Below are positions 61,045-64,000 of a stretch of DNA of 64,000 nucleotides, in pieces (positions within the stretch are counted from its first letter, which is position 1; each line of letters starts with the position of its first letter). Both the position numbers and the translations under genes were made by a program. The notes beneath the pieces were generated by a model. That model searched no databases. It was not told where the DNA came from and was given only the letters and a program-made list of their open reading frames with translations. This stretch comes from Streptomyces sp. BK208 (GTDB lineage Bacteria; Actinomycetota; Actinomycetes; Streptomycetales; Streptomycetaceae): the NCBI RefSeq assembly GCF_004364245.1, contig NZ_SOAV01000019.1:1-64000 (forward strand), given 5' to 3'.

Positions 61045-61178
61045 GGGGCGAGCCTAGAGCCTGCGCGGGACCACCCCAGCCGGCCGTCGAGCGCGCCGAC
61101 GTGGACCGGACGCGGCATCGCGCCGCACCCGTCCGCGTCGCGGCGACGCCTCCGCGCCGGGTGCGGGAGACTGCCTCG

Positions 61179-61973
61179 GTGACCGACACAGGCCCCGGCC
61201 TCGACGGCCTCGACGTCCTCGACGACCTCGACGACCCGGTCGCGGCGCTGCGCGCGTTCGGCTCCGCCCGAGCGGTGCTGTTCGACTTCGACGGTCCGGT
61301 CTGCGACCTGTTCGCGGGCTCCACCACGGCCGTCACCGCGGAGCGGATCAAGCGGACGGCCCGGCGGCACTGGGGGCCGCTCGACCCCGCGGTCGAGACG
61401 TGCGACGACGCCCACGGCGTCCTCCGTCCCCTCCGGGAGATGTACGAGCGCTCCGCACCCGCCGCCGGCGCCCTCCCGCTGGAACTCGCCGAGGCCGCCG
61501 TCACCGCCCTGGAGCGGCGGGCCGTGCGCACCGCGCTCCCCACCCCGCACCTGGACGCCCTCGTCGACCTGCTCCTCGGCCGCGGCAAACGCCTGGCCGT
61601 CGTCAGCAACAACGCGGAGGAGCCGATCCGGAAGTACCTCGGCACCCACGGGCCGGGCCCGGTGTTCGCCGGGGTCTTCGGCCGGGCACCCCACGACGCA
61701 CGGCTCATGAAGCCGCACCCGGACTGCGTGCACCGGGCCCTGCGCCACCTGGACCTGCCCGCCTCCGACTGCCTGCTCGTGGGTGACCAGCTCACCGACC
61801 TCGAGGCCGCCCGGTCGGCCGGGACCGGCTTCCTCGGACTCACCCGCCACCCGGGACGCGCGCTGCGGATGGCGCGGGGCGGCGCCGACGCGGTGATGTC
61901 CTCGTACCTGCCGGTCCTGCGGGCCGCCGACGCCCTGGCCGCCTGCGAGCAGCGCGCCGGGCGCCGGGTCTAG
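61179..61973 (+). CDS. HAD-family hydrolase (first of a convergent pair)
   Basis: A 264-residue protein. The GTG at 61179 follows GGGAG. HAD motif I is AVLFDFDGPVCDLFAG, motif II VVSNN, motif III KPHPD, and motif IV LVGDQLTDLEAARSAG. It is a phosphatase or phosphoglycolate-phosphatase-like enzyme with a helical cap. The motif-I block D-F-D-G-P-V-C-x-L-F-A-G is shared with the convergent gene, so the two are paralogues. Its TAG stop shares CTAG with the stop of that gene. Confidence 0.88.
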   Translation: MTDTGPGLDGLDVLDDLDDPVAALRAFGSARAVLFDFDGPVCDLFAGSTTAVTAERIKRTARRHWGPLDPAVETCDDAHGVLRPLREMYERSAPAAGALPLELAEAAVTALERRAVRTALPTPHLDALVDLLLGRGKRLAVVSNNAEEPIRKYLGTHGPGPVFAGVFGRAPHDARLMKPHPDCVHRALRHLDLPASDCLLVGDQLTDLEAARSAGTGFLGLTRHPGRALRMARGGADAVMSSYLPVLRAADALAACEQRAGRRV

Positions 61974-62770
61974 TTCCCCGGGGCCGAGGCGTCCCGCACC
62001 GTCCGCAGCACCTCTTCGAGGGAGTGGACGAGCACCTCCGCGCCCGCGGACCGCAGTTGCTGCTCCTTGCGGTCGTTGCGCGCGTAGCCCAGGAAGGGCA
62101 CGCCGGCCTTCCCGGCGGCGGCCACGTCGGCGGGGGAGTCCCCGACCATCAGGGCGTGCGCGGGGGCGACACCCCACGCGCGCAGGGCGCGCTCCAGCGT
62201 GTACGGGTCGGGCTTGAGCAGGCGCGGGTCGCGGGTCCGGCCGTAGACGTGCGGGGTGACGTGGGGGCTGACGTGGGGGGTGAAACAGCCCAGCAGGCCG
62301 CGAGCCTCCAGGTACGCGCTCACCGCGCGGGGCGAGTTGTTGGTCGTGACGGCGAGGCCGACGCCCTGCGCGGCCCAGGTGCGGATCAGGGGGTCCGCGT
62401 ACGGGGTCGGCCGGGCGGTGGCGACGGCGCGCAGCTCCTCCCGGGTCAGCCGTTCCTCGAACTCGGCGACCACGTCACCGTGACGGCGCTCGCGGTCGAC
62501 GGCGGCCAGCAGGAGGAACGGGTCCGGGTGCACCCGCTCCTCCCGGGTCAGCAACCCGTCGTGGCCGACGTCCGCCAGCCAGTCCACCAGCTCCCTCGCC
62601 ACGTCGTCGGCCGGGTGTCCCGCGAACAGTCTGCAGACGGGGCCGTCGAAGTCCCACAGGACGACGCGGGCGCCCATGACCAGGTCCCGCAGGGACTCGG
62701 GCCGTCCGCCCTCCTGGACGCGTCCGGCCCGCTCGCCCACCGGTTCCCCCCGCTCCGCCCCGGACGTCAC
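61970..62770 (-). CDS. HAD-family hydrolase (second of a convergent pair)
   Basis: A 266-residue protein starting at GTG 62770, which overlaps the stop of the GntR gene by one base. Motif I is VVLWDFDGPVCRLFAG, motif II VTTNN, motif III KPDPY and motif IV MVGDSPADVAAAGKAG. A HVSPHVTPHVYG insert near residue 190 is a small repeat. The coupling with the GntR regulator suggests that its substrate or product is the effector. It ends tail-to-tail with the paralogue (4-bp overlap). Confidence 0.88.
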   Translation of the reverse strand: MTSGAERGEPVGERAGRVQEGGRPESLRDLVMGARVVLWDFDGPVCRLFAGHPADDVARELVDWLADVGHDGLLTREERVHPDPFLLLAAVDRERRHGDVVAEFEERLTREELRAVATARPTPYADPLIRTWAAQGVGLAVTTNNSPRAVSAYLEARGLLGCFTPHVSPHVTPHVYGRTRDPRLLKPDPYTLERALRAWGVAPAHALMVGDSPADVAAAGKAGVPFLGYARNDRKEQQLRSAGAEVLVHSLEEVLRTVRDASAPGN

Positions 62771-63624
62771 TAGGAGAGCGCCATCTCCATGGAGATGGTG
62801 TCCCACAGGGCGTCGAACCAGTTCTGCGACTCCTCCACGAACATCGCCTCACGGTGACCGGCGCGCCTGCGGAACGAGAACAGCAGCGACTGGGAGCCGA
62901 GCGCGTCGTACATCTCCAGCGTCCGGCCCTCGTACTCCTCCTCGCGCCGCGTCACCCGGTAGTAGCCGAAGAGGGCTTCCTCGCCGTTGAGCAGGTAGAG
63001 CTTGGTCGGCGGGGTGAACGGCAGGGTGCGGAAGGCCACCCGCACGTCGACCTGGCGGCTGACCTTCCGCACGCCGTGCAGGTTGTGCCGGAGCACCCGG
63101 GCGTGCGCGTCGCGCATCTCCAGCCAGCGGCGGTGGACCGGGTCGTGCGCGTCCTCCCCGACCAGGACGGGGAAGGCCAGGGCGATGGCGCTCGACGGCA
63201 CCAGCACCCGGAACTCGATCGCCTCGGGCTGGAGCCGCCCCTCGTGGATCAGGCGGAGCGGCTCGCTGAGCGCCATCATCAGGGTCTCCGAGGTGTGGCA
63301 CACGACGTCGATCCGCACCCGTGGCGCGGCGAACGCCTCCGCCAGGCGCGGCCCGAGCGAGACCGCCGTCGGCTGCGGCTCATCGCCCCGGACGGGGGCG
63401 GGCTCGGCGATCCGGGGCGGGCTGCCCTTGCTGACGTTGGTGAGCAGCCCGTCCTCCTGGAGCGCGCGCAGCGCCTGGCGTACGGTGCCGCGCTCCACGC
63501 CGAACTCCTCGGCCAGTTCGGCCTGGGTCGGCAGGCGGTCACCCGCCTTGAGGTCTCCCCCGCCGATCCGCTCCCGCAGGACGTCGGCGATCTCCTGGGA
63601 CGAAAGCCTTCTGCTGCCGTTCAC
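62770..63624 (-). CDS. GntR-family regulator
   Basis: About 284 residues. I choose GTG 63622-63624 (AGGAG 9 nt upstream); a GTG at 63630 and other upstream starts are possible. Residues 5-60 are the winged helix (LSSQEIADVLRERIGGGDLKAGDRLPTQAELAEEFGVERGTVRQALRALQEDGLL-type). The long C-terminal domain (RIDVVCHTSETLMMALSEPLRLIHEGRLQPEAIEFRVLVPSS, ...NGEEALFGYYRVTRREEEY) is not UTRA and resembles a phospholipase-D-like or nucleotide-binding fold found in many Streptomyces relatives. It controls itself and the HAD gene; an operator candidate lies upstream. Confidence 0.9.
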   Translation of the reverse strand: MNGSRRLSSQEIADVLRERIGGGDLKAGDRLPTQAELAEEFGVERGTVRQALRALQEDGLLTNVSKGSPPRIAEPAPVRGDEPQPTAVSLGPRLAEAFAAPRVRIDVVCHTSETLMMALSEPLRLIHEGRLQPEAIEFRVLVPSSAIALAFPVLVGEDAHDPVHRRWLEMRDAHARVLRHNLHGVRKVSRQVDVRVAFRTLPFTPPTKLYLLNGEEALFGYYRVTRREEEYEGRTLEMYDALGSQSLLFSFRRRAGHREAMFVEESQNWFDALWDTISMEMALS

Positions 63625-63732
63625 GGACACGTTCTCCTGAGTCACGACCAAACGCTACAACTTCGGCCTACCTACCGGGAGTTGATTGAAACTTGTTTAC
63701 AGATGGAAGCCAAGTGGGAACAACATAGCTAG

Positions 63733-63747
63733 AGTTGGTTGCCAACT
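63733..63747. promoter_or_regulatory. Short inverted repeat upstream of the GntR gene
   Basis: AGTTGG-TTG-CCAACT (63733-63747) is a perfect 6-bp inverted repeat in an AT-richer 80-bp promoter region between the GntR gene and the plus-strand gene at 63833. A possible GntR operator. Confidence 0.5.
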
Positions 63748-63832
63748 TATCCCGGTTGGCGGAAGTTTACCTTCCCGAAGACGCGAATCCGAGGACTTCC
63801 GGCCGCCCGAACTTCCCGAAGGGGGGAAGACC

Positions 63833-64000
63833 ATGCCCGTCCTGACCCTAGTCTCCGCGGTCTTCGTCATCGCCTTCGAGCAGATCGTCCAGTGGCGGTA
63901 CGGCGTCACCGGAATTGTCGGCCTGCTCCTGCTCACCATAGGAATCAAGGCCAAGAGCCCCTCCGTCAGCTCCGCGGGAGCGGTGCTGCTGGCTCTCCTG
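63833..64000 (+). CDS. Small membrane protein, N-terminal part
   Basis: ATG at 63833 with AAGGGGGGAAG upstream. The visible 56 residues contain two membrane helices (LTLVSAVFVIAFEQIV and VTGIVGLLLLTIGI) joined by QWRYG, and the start of a third (AGAVLLALL). The frame runs off the right edge. Divergent from the GntR gene. Family not recognised. Confidence 0.7.
   Translation, partial: MPVLTLVSAVFVIAFEQIVQWRYGVTGIVGLLLLTIGIKAKSPSVSSAGAVLLALL

Overview
The window is chromosomal DNA of a high-GC actinomycete, almost certainly Streptomyces. Supporting signs are the very high GC third-codon bias, frequent GTG starts, mycothiol synthesis (mshA), a phoR-phoP/phoU locus with a PHO box, the multiple-sugar ATPase msiK, and the block lpqE-carD-ispD-ispF-cysS-rlmB that is also conserved in mycobacteria. 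From memory, the gene order follows the S. coelicolor SCO4200-SCO4256 neighbourhood, read in reverse, with local insertions.

Positions 1-19,200 hold most of a contractile injection system (CIS) of the Streptomyces cytoplasmic type. On the minus strand lie a partial 'hydrolytic' protein, a DUF4157 (eCIS core) metalloprotease-like protein and a 990-residue coiled-coil protein, all candidate cargo or accessory proteins. A divergent plus-strand operon then encodes sheath, inner tube, a tail-assembly-chaperone-like pair, a 1433-residue Pro/Ala-rich protein with about 25 VQR motifs, a second tube protein, a LysM hub protein, a VgrG-like spike, gp25-like, gpJ-like and gpI-like baseplate proteins, and the membrane protein CisA. 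Genes overlap or nearly overlap, and the operon closes with a strong terminator. The cap, AAA+ ATPase, PAAR and fibre genes are not present in the window.

Positions 19,200-37,900 carry a tRNA-Thr, a solo TnpB element, msiK, a nucleotidyltransferase, a DoxX-like membrane protein, rlmB, cysS, ispF, ispD, carD, lpqE, phoP-phoR, phoU, a cysteine-rich 51-residue peptide, a DUF4242 nickel-binding-type protein and several small regulators and enzymes.

Positions 37,950-45,060 are an accessory stretch. It contains two frameshifted genes, a long gene-poor interval, a visibly AT-richer two-gene module (HEPN-like protein plus P-loop ATPase, translationally coupled) that looks recently acquired and is a candidate defence system, and a HutC/GntR regulator divergent from a small ORF and a histidine-kinase-like ATPase, with TCTAGA operators between them.

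Positions 45,100-64,000 return to core genes: gpmA, an MFS transporter, DUF2000/AraC, a YbjN protein, mshA with a possible sigma-R promoter, a methyltransferase, a NlpC/P60 hydrolase, a response-regulator PP2C phosphatase, DUF2516/HbhA-like/XRE genes in the same order as mycobacterial Rv0476-Rv0474, HxlR and an imine-reductase-like enzyme, TetR with a HelR/UvrD-like helicase, two convergent HAD paralogues, and a GntR regulator. All functional calls rest on reading the translated sequence; no database search was run.
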